DNA of 64,000 bases from Tranquillimonas rosea (GTDB lineage: Bacteria > Pseudomonadota > Alphaproteobacteria > Rhodobacterales > Rhodobacteraceae), in NCBI RefSeq assembly GCF_900111315.1, contig NZ_FOGU01000001.1, positions 310,001-374,000 on the forward strand. The letters run 5' to 3'. This document shows positions 17,924-27,615 of this stretch, in pieces (position 1 is the stretch's first letter; each line of letters begins with the position of its first letter). A program made the position numbers and the translations under genes. The notes beneath the pieces were generated by a model. The model did no database searches. It saw only the letters and a list, made by a program, of their open reading frames with translations, and was not told the DNA's origin.

Positions 17924-18154
17924 TCAGAGCAGCTCGATGCGGTAGGATTCGATCACAGTGTTGGCCAACAGCTTTTCACACATCTCGCCGATCTCGGCCT
18001 CGGAGGTGCCGTCGGCGAGATCGAGTTCGATGACCTTGCCCTGCCGTACGCCCTCGACGCCCGAAAACCCGAGCGCGCCGAGCGCGTGGCGCACCGCCTC
18101 GCCCTGCGGATCGAGGACCCCGTCCTTGAGCATCACGTGAACCCGCGCCTTCAT
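17924..18154 (-). CDS. purS: Phosphoribosylformylglycinamidine synthase subunit PurS
   Basis: 76-residue PurS, the small structural subunit that bridges PurQ and PurL in the FGAR amidotransferase of bacteria lacking the fused PurL. The sequence begins [18 protein letters not shown] and contains [11 protein letters not shown], both characteristic. It is located between purC and purQ. The separation of purS, purQ and (elsewhere) purL shows that this organism uses the three-subunit enzyme. Confidence 0.95.
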   Translation of the reverse strand: MKARVHVMLKDGVLDPQGEAVRHALGALGFSGVEGVRQGKVIELDLADGTSEAEIGEMCEKLLANTVIESYRIELL

Positions 18155-18199
18155 CGCGCCCCCTGAATCATTGTCGATAAGCCTGGATCGCGCCGGCGT

Positions 18200-18961
18200 T
18201 CAGTTGATGAGCGTCGGCTTGGTTGTGTGGGTGACGTTCGACGGCAGCACGCCCAGTCGCCGCGCCACCTCGGTATACGCGTCGGAGAGCGAGCCGAGGT
18301 CGCGCCGGAACACGTCCTTGTCGAGCTTCTGCCCGGTCTCGATGTCCCACAGCCGGCAGCTGTCTGGGCTGATCTCGTCGGCCACCACGAGCCGCTGGAA
18401 GTCGTTCTCCCAGATCCTGCCGATCTCGATCTTGAAGTCGACCAGCTTGATCCCGACCCCCAGCATCACGCCGGACAGGAAATCGTTCACCCGCAGCGAC
18501 AGCGCGATCATGTCGTCGAGGTCCTGCTGCGTGGCCCAGCCGAAGGCGAGGATGTGCTCTTCGCTGACCAGCGGATCGCCGAGCCCGTCGTCCTTGAAGC
18601 AGAACTCGACGATCGGCCGCGGCAGCGCCGTGCCCTCGGCCAGCCCAAGGCGCGTCGACAGCGACCCGGCGGCGAAGTTGCGCACGATGATCTCGAGCGG
18701 GATGATCTCGACCGAGCGGATCAGCTGTTCGCGCATGTTGATGCGCTTGATGAAGTGCGTCGGCACCCCGATCTGCGCGAGGCCGTTCATGAAGAACTCG
18801 CTCAGACGGTTGTTCAGGACGCCCTTGCCCTCGATCGTGGCGGTCTTCTCGGCGTTGAACGCGGTGGCGTCGTCCTTGAAGTACTGCACCAGGGTGCCGG
18901 GTTCGGGGCCCTCGTAAAGAATCTTGGCCTTGCCTTCGTAGACCTTCTTGCGGCGTGCCAT
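18200..18961 (-). CDS. purC: Phosphoribosylaminoimidazole-succinocarboxamide synthase
   Basis: 253-residue SAICAR synthetase. It joins CAIR with L-aspartate using ATP in purine biosynthesis. The N-terminal ATP-binding strand ([13 protein letters not shown]), the [14 protein letters not shown] segment and the substrate loop [13 protein letters not shown] are all present. I start at the ATG at 18961 (MARRKK); an in-frame ATG at 18988 adds nine residues not expected in the family, and GGAG lies upstream of 18961. It is first in the purC-purS-purQ run and divergent from the zeta-inhibitor gene. Confidence 0.95.
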   Translation of the reverse strand: MARRKKVYEGKAKILYEGPEPGTLVQYFKDDATAFNAEKTATIEGKGVLNNRLSEFFMNGLAQIGVPTHFIKRINMREQLIRSVEIIPLEIIVRNFAAGSLSTRLGLAEGTALPRPIVEFCFKDDGLGDPLVSEEHILAFGWATQQDLDDMIALSLRVNDFLSGVMLGVGIKLVDFKIEIGRIWENDFQRLVVADEISPDSCRLWDIETGQKLDKDVFRRDLGSLSDAYTEVARRLGVLPSNVTHTTKPTLIN

Positions 18962-19145
18962 GGGAGAGTGCTCCAGTTCGCAGGACATACCGCGCCGACG
19001 ATGCCGCGCGGTTTTGCTTTCGCGCCCCTATAGGCCCTTTGCGCGCACACGGCAAGAACGGCGGACTTGGCAACTGTCGGTGGCGACGGGTAAAATGAGA
19101 GCTTAGGGTATGAGCCCGACTCAGACCGCCGCGAGAGGTGACGTC

Positions 19146-19460
19146 ATGCTGACGCTCAAGGACAGAGAGAGAGCCTTCGAAAACAAGTACGCCCACGACG
19201 CCGAGATGCTGTTCAAGGCCCAGGCGCGTCGCAACCGGCTGGTGGGCCTGTGGGCGGCGGACCTGATGGGCCTCGAAGGGGACGCGGCCACCGACTACGC
19301 CAAGCAGGTCGTGAAGGCCGACTTCGAGGAGCACGGGACAGAGGCCGTGGTCAGGAAGCTGGTCGGCGATCTCGGCGACAAGGCCGACGAACAGACCGTC
19401 CGCGACAAGATGGAAGAACAGCTGACCGTCGCCAAGGCGCAGATCGTCGAGGAAAGCTGA
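19146..19460 (+). CDS. F1-ATPase zeta inhibitor (DUF1476)
   Basis: 104-residue all-alpha protein of the DUF1476 family, the zeta subunit first described in Paracoccus denitrificans. It binds F1 and blocks wasteful ATP hydrolysis. The N-terminal inhibitory helix LKDRERAFENKYAHD and the RRNRLVGLWAADLMG segment are typical. ATG 19146 is preceded by AGAGGTG and matches the family start; the in-frame ATG at 19110 is less likely. It stands alone, divergent from purC, far from any atp gene in this window. Confidence 0.92.
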   Translation: MLTLKDRERAFENKYAHDAEMLFKAQARRNRLVGLWAADLMGLEGDAATDYAKQVVKADFEEHGTEAVVRKLVGDLGDKADEQTVRDKMEEQLTVAKAQIVEES

Positions 19461-19775
19461 TCCCCGCGGCGATCAAGCCGATCTCAGGAAAGACGGTCCA
19501 AGACCGCTCTCCGCCGGGTTCGGACGGCGAGTGTTTGACGCGGTTCAGTCGGTGACGGCTGTACCCTGTCCCGCGCCCTGCCCTTGGGTCTGTCGCGGCG
19601 GCTTCAATCCACTGCAAACGCTTCGGGTCCGGACCTAGCCGAGCGCGTTTTGCCGTGCTCCGGAGATCGCGCTCGTGATCCGCGCTCCGGCGCCGCGCAG
19701 GCGTTTGCGCCGGCCTGCGAAGGATGGCATCAGCGCAACGGGCGCGATCGCGCGCCAGGGATCATCGGGGCGGCC
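19461..19775. other. Intergenic region upstream of the homocysteine methyltransferase gene
   Basis: 315 bp without a recognisable gene. It holds several GC-rich inverted repeats, including one at about 19696-19720 (CGCAGGC with GCCTGCG). I looked for cobalamin, SAM-II and SAH riboswitch consensus elements and did not find any that I could support by eye. Confidence 0.4.
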
Positions 19776-20792
19776 ATGACGGGCACACTTGAGACACTAC
19801 TTTCGCAGCGCGACTGGCTGCTCGCCGACGGCGCGACCGGCACGACCTTGTTCAACATGGGGCTTTCCTCGGGCGACGCGCCGGAGTTGTGGAACATCGA
19901 CCATCCCGACCGGATCCGACGGCTCTATGAGGGCGCGATCCGGGCGGGCAGCGACCTGTTCCTGACCAACACCTTCGGCGGCAACGCCGCACGGCTCAAG
20001 CTGCACGACGCCCAGCACCGCGTGCACGAGATCAACCGCGCGGGCGCCGAGATCGGCCGCGAGGCCGCCGACCGCGCCGGGCGCCCCGTCGTCGTCGCCG
20101 GCTCGATGGGCCCCACGGGCGAGATCATGCGGCCGATGGGGGCGCTCACCTACGACCGGGCCGTCGAGATCTTTCACGAACAGGCCGAGGGGCTGAAGGC
20201 GGGTGGCGTCGACGTGCTGTGGGCCGAGACGATCAGCGCCGCCGAGGAATTCCGCGCCGCCGGTGCCGCCGCCGCCCGCGTCGGGCTGCCGTGGTGCGGC
20301 ACGATGAGCTTCGACACTGCCGGGCGCACCATGATGGGCCTGACCAGCGCGGCGATGGTCGAGATGGTCGAGACGCTGGATATCCCAGGACCCGTGGCCT
20401 TCGGCGCGAATTGCGGCGTGGGTGCCTCGGACCTCTTACGCACGATCCTCGGCTTCGCGGCACAGGGGACCGACCGCCCGATCATCGCCAAGGGCAACGC
20501 GGGCGTTCCGAAATTCGTCGACGGACACATCCATTACGACGGCACGCCGGACCTGATGGCCGATTACGCGGTGCTCGCGCGGGATTGCGGCGCGCGGATC
20601 ATCGGCGGGTGCTGCGGCACGACGCCCGATCACCTGCGCCGGATGCGCCAGGCGCTGGAAGAGACCGCGCCGGGTCCACGGCCGACGCTCGATACGGTGG
20701 TGGAACGGATTGGCGCGTTCTCGTCCGCGCGGGACGGCACCGGCGAGCCGGCCCCCGCCGACCGGCGACGGCGGGGGCGCCGGCGCGGGTGA
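19776..20792 (+). CDS. Homocysteine S-methyltransferase family protein (split MetH / betaine-homocysteine type)
   Basis: 338-residue TIM-barrel methyltransferase of the homocysteine-binding family. The Zn2+ site is complete: Cys213 (ANCG) and Cys279-Cys280 (GGCCGTTPDH). The N-terminal DGATGTTLF and the TNTFGGN segment match the barrel start. There is no B12 or folate domain attached. Homologues are annotated as betaine-homocysteine methyltransferase, but in Rhodobacteraceae this module can be one part of a split methionine synthase. The corrinoid protein 1.3 kb downstream supports the second reading. ATG 19776 is chosen because homology begins there. The last 30 residues are Arg-rich and probably disordered. 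Confidence 0.85.
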   Translation: MTGTLETLLSQRDWLLADGATGTTLFNMGLSSGDAPELWNIDHPDRIRRLYEGAIRAGSDLFLTNTFGGNAARLKLHDAQHRVHEINRAGAEIGREAADRAGRPVVVAGSMGPTGEIMRPMGALTYDRAVEIFHEQAEGLKAGGVDVLWAETISAAEEFRAAGAAAARVGLPWCGTMSFDTAGRTMMGLTSAAMVEMVETLDIPGPVAFGANCGVGASDLLRTILGFAAQGTDRPIIAKGNAGVPKFVDGHIHYDGTPDLMADYAVLARDCGARIIGGCCGTTPDHLRRMRQALEETAPGPRPTLDTVVERIGAFSSARDGTGEPAPADRRRRGRRRG

Positions 20793-20794
20793 GT

Positions 20795-20855
20795 CCGGGG
20801 GCGCTGCCCCCGTCGCCTGCGGCGACTCCCCCGGGATATTTGCAGGACCAAAGAT
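20795..20855 (+). repeat. Intergenic repeat, copy 1
   Basis: Two adjacent hairpins (7-bp stem at 20796-20812, 5-bp stem at 20813-20825) are followed by CCCCCGGGATATTTGCAGG and a purine-rich end. It lies between two convergent genes. The conserved core CCCCCGGGATATTT and a 3' AAGA-type tail recur in four other copies in this window. Confidence 0.7.
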
Positions 20856-20858
20856 CGG

Positions 20859-21947
20859 TCAGAAGAGCGTGAGCTGATCGCCCGGCTGCGGCGGGACGGC
20901 GAAAAGGTCGGTGCGGAGCGACGGGAGGTCCGCGTCGAGGCCGTGCCGGCGTGCGGCGACGTCGAACCGGCGGGCGATCATCCGGGCATGCACGCCCTCG
21001 CCGCGCATGCGGTGGTGCCATTCGGCGGAGTAGTCCTTGCCGCCGTGCATCTCACGCAGGCGGGCCATGACGCGTTCCCGGCGCAGGGGGGCGTGTTCGG
21101 CGAGCCAGTCGCGGAACAGCGGCGCGACCTCGTGCGGCAGGCGCAGCATAATCCAGCTGGCGGCCGCGGCGCCCGCGTCCCGCGCGGCGGCGAGGATCGA
21201 TTCGACCTCGTGATCGGTCAGGCCCGGGATGACCGGGGAGACCATGACGCGGACCGGGACACCGGCGCGGGCGAGGCGTTCGATCGCCGCGAGCCGGCGC
21301 GCGGGCGCCGGCACGCGCGGTTCGAGCCGGCGCGAGAGGCCGGCGTCGAGGGAGGTGATCGAGATGCCGACGCGCGCCAGCCCCGCCTGCCCCATGGGAC
21401 CCAGAATGTCGGCATCGCGTTCGACCAGCGTGCCCTTGGTGGCGATGGTGACGGGATGGTTGAAGTCGCGCAGCACCTCGAGAACCGATCGCATGATCCG
21501 CCGCTCGCGCTCGACCGGCTGGTAGGGATCGGTGTTGGTGCCGATGGCGAGGGGCGCCGGGACATATCGTTTCGACGAGAGTTCCTTGCGGAGTTGCGGC
21601 GCCGCGTTCGGCCGGGCCGTCAGCCGCGTCTCGAAGTCGAGCCCCGCCGACAGACCGAGATAGCCGTGCGAGGGCCGCGCGAAGCAGTAGATGCAGCCGT
21701 GCTCGCAGCCTCGGTAGGGATTGACCGAGCGGTCGAAGCCGATATCCGGCGAGGTGTTCCGGGCGATGATCCGTCGCGCCGTCTCCTCCCGCACCTCGGT
21801 CCGGAGGGCGGGCAGCGCCTCTTCCTCGATCTCCCAGCCGTCATGCTCGGGCGGTCGCTCGTGCCGCTCGAAGCGGCCGGGCCGGTTCGAGGCCGCGCCC
21901 CGCCCGCGCCGGCGCGACGGGTCGAGAAGGTCGCTGTCGTCGGTCAT
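20859..21947 (-). CDS. PA0069-family radical SAM protein
   Basis: 362-residue radical SAM enzyme of the SplB-like/PA0069 group (COG1533). The [4Fe-4S] motif CEHGCIYC gives Cys81, Cys85 and Cys88 (CX3CX2C), and the preceding FDRSVNPYRG segment is typical of the family. The reaction is not known; the name refers to distant similarity to spore photoproduct lyase. The start at 21947 was chosen because homology begins soon after. A perfect LexA-type box lies 14 bp upstream, so it is probably SOS-controlled. It lies between the homocysteine methyltransferase and corrinoid genes but on the opposite strand. Confidence 0.88.
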   Translation of the reverse strand: MTDDSDLLDPSRRRGRGAASNRPGRFERHERPPEHDGWEIEEEALPALRTEVREETARRIIARNTSPDIGFDRSVNPYRGCEHGCIYCFARPSHGYLGLSAGLDFETRLTARPNAAPQLRKELSSKRYVPAPLAIGTNTDPYQPVERERRIMRSVLEVLRDFNHPVTIATKGTLVERDADILGPMGQAGLARVGISITSLDAGLSRRLEPRVPAPARRLAAIERLARAGVPVRVMVSPVIPGLTDHEVESILAAARDAGAAAASWIMLRLPHEVAPLFRDWLAEHAPLRRERVMARLREMHGGKDYSAEWHHRMRGEGVHARMIARRFDVAARRHGLDADLPSLRTDLFAVPPQPGDQLTLF

Positions 21948-21960
21948 GGCAGCATGAATA

Positions 21961-21975
21961 GAACATTTAACGAAC
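21961..21975 (-). promoter_or_regulatory. LexA (SOS) box, GTTC-N7-GTTC
   Basis: On the minus strand the sequence reads GTTC GTTAAAT GTTC, an exact match to the alphaproteobacterial LexA consensus. It ends 14 bp before the start of the radical SAM gene, a position where bound LexA would block transcription or initiation. Confidence 0.75.
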
Positions 21976-22129
21976 ATCCGCAAAGCCACACTTGCGTGAC
22001 ATTCGGCCTGCGTCCGGCCGCGCCGTCGGTTGCCGTCCGGCGTTGGTCGCAATTCATCAACTTCGCCCGGACAGGATGGTTTTAGTGGGGTCGAACACAT
22101 GGACGCGGAACCCGCGCCGGGAGATCGCT

Positions 22130-22834
<705 letters not shown>

Positions 22835-22900
22835 GCATCGGCGCGGCGCTTTCATTCTGCGTCGCGCGCTCCCATCTCTATCACGTGATAGGGGGATGGC

Positions 22901-23119
22901 ATGCCGCTGGACAAGCTTGCACTGATACTCGTCGTGGTGATGGCGGCGGCCGGGCTGACCGTCTGGATCGCGTATCTCGCCGCCGGCGCCCCGCAGATGC
23001 CGGGGTCCGCGTGGACGCTGCTGATACCGGTGGCGCTCGGGGCCTATGTCCTCTGGCGCGTCATCTCGGACCGCCTGATCTCGCGCGGGGACGACCGCCA
23101 TGATCGTACCGGGAAGTGA
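22901..23119 (+). CDS. Small membrane protein of unknown function
   Basis: 72-residue protein with two hydrophobic helices (about residues 5-27 and 38-55) and a basic, Arg/Asp-rich cytoplasmic tail. No family recognised. It lies 66 bp after the corrinoid protein gene on the same strand and 200 bp before the DUF1638 gene, so it could belong to that operon. The call rests on coding potential and membrane pattern only. Confidence 0.55.
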   Translation: MPLDKLALILVVVMAAAGLTVWIAYLAAGAPQMPGSAWTLLIPVALGAYVLWRVISDRLISRGDDRHDRTGK

Positions 23120-23319
23120 TGCCCTCTTTGTGACCGCCGCAACGGTGGCCGGCCGGCAGGTTGCGCCTTGCCGCGTTCTCGGCCGCGAACGCAAACACGT
23201 TCGTGACCAGATGGCAGACGCGGCACTGTGCGCCGACGCCATCGTCGGCGTCCGGGGGAGAGGTCGACGGCCATGAACGCTACGAGCCCTTCCGGCACCG
23301 CAATACGCCCGAGCCCGCG

Positions 23320-23961
23320 ATGACCGACCGCGTCCCCGACGACGCCACGCTCGCGCAGGACGGCGCGGATCTGACGGGGAGCGGCCGGGTGCTTCTGGTG
23401 GCCTGCGGGGCGCTGGCGCACGAGATCATGGCCCTGAAGCGGGCGAATGGCTGGACGCATCTCGACCTCGCCTGCCTTCCGGCGCTCCTGCACAACCGGC
23501 CCGAACGGATCGCCCCGGCGGTGCGCGACCTCGTCGAGGCGCGGCGCGACGACTATGACAGCGTGTTCGTGGTCTACGCCGATTGCGGCACGGGCGGCGC
23601 GCTCGAGCGGACGTGCCGCGAGCTTGGCGTCGGGATGATGCGCGGCCCCCATTGCTATGCCTTCTTCGACGGGATCGACCGCTTCACGGTCCGCGGCGAC
23701 GACGAGATGCGGGCCTTCTACCTGACGGATTTCCTCGTCCGGCAGTTCGACGCCTTCGTCACGCGGCCGCTGGGGCTCGACCGTCATCCCGAACTGCGCG
23801 AGATGTATTTCGGCAATTACGAGCGGCTGATCTACCTGGCGCAGACCGACGATCCGGCGCTCGACGCGAAGGCGCAGGAAGCGGCGGGTGCGCTCGGCTT
23901 GGCCTACGAGCGGCGCCCGACCGGCTATGGCGACCTGGAGACGGCGCTTTCGGGACTGTGA
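23320..23961 (+). CDS. DUF1638 domain protein
   Basis: 213-residue protein of the DUF1638 family. After a short N-terminal leader it begins VLLVACGALAHEI and contains VVYADCGTGGALE and RGPHCYAFFDG, giving three conserved cysteines that could bind a metal or cofactor. Function is not established, but DUF1638 genes occur beside corrinoid methyltransferase genes in alphaproteobacteria, as here. The ATG at 23320 gives the best fit to the family start. Its stop abuts the stop of the convergent sufE gene with no spacer. Confidence 0.82.
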   Translation: MTDRVPDDATLAQDGADLTGSGRVLLVACGALAHEIMALKRANGWTHLDLACLPALLHNRPERIAPAVRDLVEARRDDYDSVFVVYADCGTGGALERTCRELGVGMMRGPHCYAFFDGIDRFTVRGDDEMRAFYLTDFLVRQFDAFVTRPLGLDRHPELREMYFGNYERLIYLAQTDDPALDAKAQEAAGALGLAYERRPTGYGDLETALSGL

Positions 23962-24387
23962 TCAGGCGGCGGCGCGGCTGGCGGTGTCGCGGATGCGGCC
24001 CACCATGGCGCGCAGGCCGTTCGAGCGCTGCGAGGACAGGTGATCGTGCAGGCCGAGCCGGGCGAATTCCGACTGGGCGTCGATCTGTGGCACCTCGCCT
24101 ACCGTGCGGCCGCCATAGAGCGCGCGCAGGATGGCGATGAGGCCCTTGACGATCATCGCGTCGCTGTCGCCGCGGAACGTAAAGGTGGCCTGCGGGCCGT
24201 CGCCCTCGATCTCGGGGATCAGCCAGACCTGGCTGGCGCAGCCTTCGACCTTGGTGGCCGGAACCTTGAACGCGTCCTCGAGCGGCTCCATCGCGCGGCC
24301 AAGCTCGATCACGTAGCGGTAGCGGTCTTCCCAATCGTCGAGAAACTCGAAGCTGTCGGCGATTTCCTCGAACTCGGCCTCTGCCAT
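23962..24387 (-). CDS. sufE: SufE family sulfur acceptor
   Basis: 141-residue SufE/CsdE protein. SufE accepts sulfur from the cysteine desulfurase SufS and passes it to the SufBCD scaffold for iron-sulfur cluster assembly. The catalytic Cys50 lies in VEGCASQVWL, the family motif. The length is normal. Its partner genes (sufS, sufBCD) are not in the window. Its ATG is followed upstream by a short AT-poor region shared with the divergent lipoprotein gene. Confidence 0.93.
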   Translation of the reverse strand: MAEAEFEEIADSFEFLDDWEDRYRYVIELGRAMEPLEDAFKVPATKVEGCASQVWLIPEIEGDGPQATFTFRGDSDAMIVKGLIAILRALYGGRTVGEVPQIDAQSEFARLGLHDHLSSQRSNGLRAMVGRIRDTASRAAA

Positions 24388-24506
24388 GAAACCCTCCTGT
24401 CACTGGGCGAGACCTAGGCATCCGGTGAAGCGGCGACAAGCCTTTTCAAGCCCCGGACGATCCGCTAGCCATCAGTGACATCACTGGCGGGCGGGAGAGA
24501 CAGGCC

Positions 24507-24980
24507 ATGACATCGCGACTCCTGACGGGCCTCTGCATCGCGGCGACAATCGCCGGCTGCGGGCGCATCGCGGACAGCCGCATCAACCCGGTCAACTGGT
24601 TCGGCGGCGGCCAGCCCGCGCCTGTCGCGACGGCGGCGCCCGACCCCGACGCCCCCGAGGGCGAAACCCGGCCGCTGATGGACCAGGTCACGCAGCTGCG
24701 CATCGAGCGGATGCCCGGCGGCGCCATCATTCACGCGACCGGTCTGCCGCCGACGCAGGGCTACTGGGAGGGCGAGCTCGTTCCCGTCTCCGACGGCGGC
24801 CCGACCGGCGGCGTTCTGGCCTACCAGTTCCGCGCAAACGAACCGCTGGAGGCGCGGCGCGTCTCGACGGCCGAGTCGCGGTATGTCGAGGTGGCCACCC
24901 GTGTCAGCACGCAGGACCTGGCCGCCGTGCAGGAGGTCCGCGTCACCGCCGCGCGCAACGCGCTCGCCGCGCGACGCTGA
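24507..24980 (+). CDS. Putative lipoprotein of unknown function
   Basis: 157-residue protein with a lipoprotein signal: a short basic start, a hydrophobic stretch and the lipobox IAGC with Cys18 as the acylated residue. A Pro/Ala-rich linker follows (about 33-52), then a compact domain with motif RIERMPGGAIIHATGLPPTQGYW rendered in two parts: RIERMPGG and ATGLPPTQGYW. I do not recognise a Pfam family with confidence. It is expected at the outer or inner membrane. A terminator separates it from the convergent mltG gene. Confidence 0.75.
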   Translation: MTSRLLTGLCIAATIAGCGRIADSRINPVNWFGGGQPAPVATAAPDPDAPEGETRPLMDQVTQLRIERMPGGAIIHATGLPPTQGYWEGELVPVSDGGPTGGVLAYQFRANEPLEARRVSTAESRYVEVATRVSTQDLAAVQEVRVTAARNALAARR

Positions 24981-25007
24981 TCCGCGCCTCGAACTGAACG
25001 GAAATAT

Positions 25008-25038
25008 GGGCGGCACCGGGGACCGGCGCCGCCCTTTT
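25008..25038 (+). terminator. Intrinsic terminator after the lipoprotein gene
   Basis: An 11-bp stem with one opposed mismatch (GGGCGGC, CCGG blocks) and a 3-base loop is followed by TTTT at 25035-25038, 28 bp after the stop codon. It is located between convergent genes. Confidence 0.8.
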
Positions 25039-25045
25039 CATGTGG

Positions 25046-26218
25046 TCACTCGCCGCCGTCGGAGTCGTCGGCGTTCTGCGCCTCGATCTCGCGCCAGCGG
25101 GCCACGTTCTCGTTATGCTCCGACAGGGTCTGTGCGAACGCGTGACCGCCCGAACCGTCGGCGACGAAATAGAGGTAATCGGTCTCGGCCGGGTTCACCG
25201 CGGCCTCGATCGCCGCCTGTCCGGGATTGGCGATGGGCGTGGGCGGCATGCCGTCGATGACGTAGGTGTTGTAAGGCGTCTCGGCGTCCAGTTCGCTGCG
25301 GCGCAGGCCTCGACCCAACGTGCCCTCGCCTTCGGTGATGCCGTAGATCACGGTGGGGTCCGTCTGCAGGCGGATCCCCTCGTTCAGGCGGTTGACGAAC
25401 ACGCTGGCCACCTGGGGACGTTCGTCCGCGACCGCGGTTTCCTTCTCGATGATCGACGCCATGATCAGCGCCTCTTCGGGCGTGTCATAGGGCAGGTCGT
25501 CTGCGCGATCCTCCCACGCGGCGGACAGGCGCTGTTCCTGCCGGGTTCGCATCCGGTCGATCAGCTCGCCGCGGGACGCGCCGGGCCGGACCTCGTAGGA
25601 ATCCGGCGCGAGATAGCCCTCGGCGGGCACCTCGGCCAGATCGCCCTCGAGGAAATCGGCGTTCCGCAGCCCGTCGACGATCTGCCAGCTTGTCGCGCCC
25701 TCGGCGATGGCGATGCGATAGCGGGTGTCCTCGGCGTCACGGACCTGCTGGTAGATCTCCGGCGCGGCCTCGTCTGCGCCGGGATCGAACTCGGCCTGCT
25801 CGACGAAACGGTTGGTGGCGGGGTCAAGCTCGCGCACCTCGACATGGCTTTCCGTAACGCCGATGCGATAGACGATTTCGGTGCCACAGGTGGATTGCCC
25901 CGACGCCGTGACGATCGACACGATCTCGTCCATCGACGCGGTTTCGGGGACGAGGAAGCTGCCGGCCTTCAGGTCCTGCGACCGGTCGGTGTATTCCGCC
26001 CCGATCCGGAAGATGCGCTCGCTGCTGATCGCGCCCTGCTCGGCCAGATCCTGCGAGATGCCGCGCATGGTGGATCCGCTGGGCACCTCGACGCAGATCG
26101 CCTGCGCCAGCGGCCCCGGTGCGGTGAACTGCGTCTTGGCCCAGGCGATGAAGCCCGCCAGGGCCGCCACGACGACGATCAGAAGTGTCAGCGCGTTGGA
26201 CGCGATGTTGCGCCACAT
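25046..26218 (-). CDS. mltG: Endolytic murein transglycosylase MltG
   Basis: 390-residue MltG (YceG-like). One N-terminal membrane helix (about 7-27) anchors a periplasmic domain. The catalytic glutamate is Glu258 in ASIIEKET, and the downstream VNRLNEGIRLQTDPTVIYG segment completes the conserved core. MltG cleaves nascent glycan strands and limits their length during peptidoglycan synthesis. The start codon overlaps the fabF stop by one base (TGATG), so translation is coupled to fabF; the fabF-mltG neighbourhood is common in bacteria. Confidence 0.95.
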   Translation of the reverse strand: MWRNIASNALTLLIVVVAALAGFIAWAKTQFTAPGPLAQAICVEVPSGSTMRGISQDLAEQGAISSERIFRIGAEYTDRSQDLKAGSFLVPETASMDEIVSIVTASGQSTCGTEIVYRIGVTESHVEVRELDPATNRFVEQAEFDPGADEAAPEIYQQVRDAEDTRYRIAIAEGATSWQIVDGLRNADFLEGDLAEVPAEGYLAPDSYEVRPGASRGELIDRMRTRQEQRLSAAWEDRADDLPYDTPEEALIMASIIEKETAVADERPQVASVFVNRLNEGIRLQTDPTVIYGITEGEGTLGRGLRRSELDAETPYNTYVIDGMPPTPIANPGQAAIEAAVNPAETDYLYFVADGSGGHAFAQTLSEHNENVARWREIEAQNADDSDGGE

Positions 26219-27480
26219 CAGTCGGCTACCCTGGACAGGACGAGGCTCGCATTGGTGCCGCCGAAGCCGAAGCTGTTCGACAGGGCGATGTCGATGTCCC
26301 GTTCGACCTTGGCGTTGGCGGCAAGGTTCAGCGTGGGCGTGACGGCCGGATTGTCGAGGTTGATCGTCGGCGGCGCGACACGGTCGCGGATCGCCAGGAT
26401 GCAGAAGATCGCCTCGATCGCGCCGGCGGCCCCCAGAAGGTGCCCGACGGAGGATTTCGTGGACGACATCACGGCGTTTGAGGCCGCATCGCCCATCAGA
26501 CGCTCGACGGCCGCCAGTTCGACGGTGTCGGCCATGGTCGAGGTGCCGTGCGCGTTGATATAGTCGATCGACGCGGGATCGAGCTTGGCCCGCTTCAGCG
26601 CGGCCTGCATGGCGCGATAGCCGCCGTCGCCGTCCTCGCTGGGGGCGGTGATGTGATAGGCGTCACCCGACATGCCGTATCCAACCACCTCGGCGTAGAT
26701 CTTGGCGCCGCGTGCCTTGGCGTGCTCGTATTCCTCCAGCACGACAACGCCCGAGCCCTCGCCCATGACAAAGCCGTCGCGGTCGGAATCGTAGGGCCGG
26801 CTGGCCGATTGCGGGTCGTCGCGTCGCTTGGTCGAGAGCGCCTTGCAGGCGTTGAAGCCGGCGATGCCGATCTCGCAGATCGAGCTTTCGGCGCCGCCCG
26901 CGATCATCACGTCGGCATCCTCGCACTGGATCATCCGCGCGGCGTCGCCGATGGCGTGGCTGCCCGTGGCGCAGGCCGTGACCGGTGCGTGGTTCGGCCC
27001 CTTGAAGCCGAAGCGGATCGAGACCTGACCCGACACCAGGTTGATCAGCGCCGAGGGAATGAAGAACGGCGAGACGCGGCGCGGACCGCGGTCGCGCAGC
27101 AGGATCGAGGTGTCGGCGATCGTCTCGAGCCCGCCGATCCCCGATCCGATCATCACGCCGGTGCGAAGCTGGCCTTCCTCGTCCTCGGGCATCCAGCCGG
27201 AATCCCGCACCGCCATCTCGGCGGCGGCGACACCGTAGAGGATGAAATCATCGACCTTGCGCTGTTCCTTCGGCTCCATCCAGGCGTTCGGATCGAACGT
27301 GCCCCCGGTGCCGTCGCCGCGCGGAATCTCGCAGGCGTAATTCGTTGCAAGATGGTCGGCGTCGAAACGGGTGATCGTGCCGGCCCCGGACTCACCAGCC
27401 AGAAGGCGCGTCCACGTCTCCTCGACCCCGGAGGCCAGCGGGCTGACCATGCCCAGTCCCGTCACCACAACTCGCCGCAT
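26218..27480 (-). CDS. fabF: 3-oxoacyl-ACP synthase II
   Basis: 420-residue KAS II. It condenses malonyl-ACP with acyl-ACP in fatty acid elongation. The catalytic triad is visible: Cys170 in TACATGSHA, the first His in INAHGTST and the second in SSVGHLLGAAG. The start MRRVVVTGLG at 27480 is the family start; an in-frame ATG at 27561 is not. It follows acpP by 210 bp on the same strand, separated by an acpP terminator, and is coupled to mltG. Confidence 0.97.
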   Translation of the reverse strand: MRRVVVTGLGMVSPLASGVEETWTRLLAGESGAGTITRFDADHLATNYACEIPRGDGTGGTFDPNAWMEPKEQRKVDDFILYGVAAAEMAVRDSGWMPEDEEGQLRTGVMIGSGIGGLETIADTSILLRDRGPRRVSPFFIPSALINLVSGQVSIRFGFKGPNHAPVTACATGSHAIGDAARMIQCEDADVMIAGGAESSICEIGIAGFNACKALSTKRRDDPQSASRPYDSDRDGFVMGEGSGVVVLEEYEHAKARGAKIYAEVVGYGMSGDAYHITAPSEDGDGGYRAMQAALKRAKLDPASIDYINAHGTSTMADTVELAAVERLMGDAASNAVMSSTKSSVGHLLGAAGAIEAIFCILAIRDRVAPPTINLDNPAVTPTLNLAANAKVERDIDIALSNSFGFGGTNASLVLSRVAD

Positions 27481-27615
27481 ATCGACCTCGCACCCGTGTT
27501 CTAAGTTGTTCGGACGTTCTGATACACGCCTGCAAGGACGCATGGAAGGGCAACCGGGCACGCCTTGGCGATCGGCTGCCGGTCATCCGCCGCGCACAAG
27601 CCCCGACGCCCGCAA

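Noticed and set aside
18168-19334. 388-residue minus-strand open frame overlapping purC and the zeta inhibitor
   Set aside because: Frame-shifted shadow of purC joined to antisense of the DUF1476 gene.
19461-19775. Riboswitch upstream of the homocysteine methyltransferase
   Set aside because: Hairpins are present, but no cobalamin-box, SAM-II or SAH consensus could be matched by eye.
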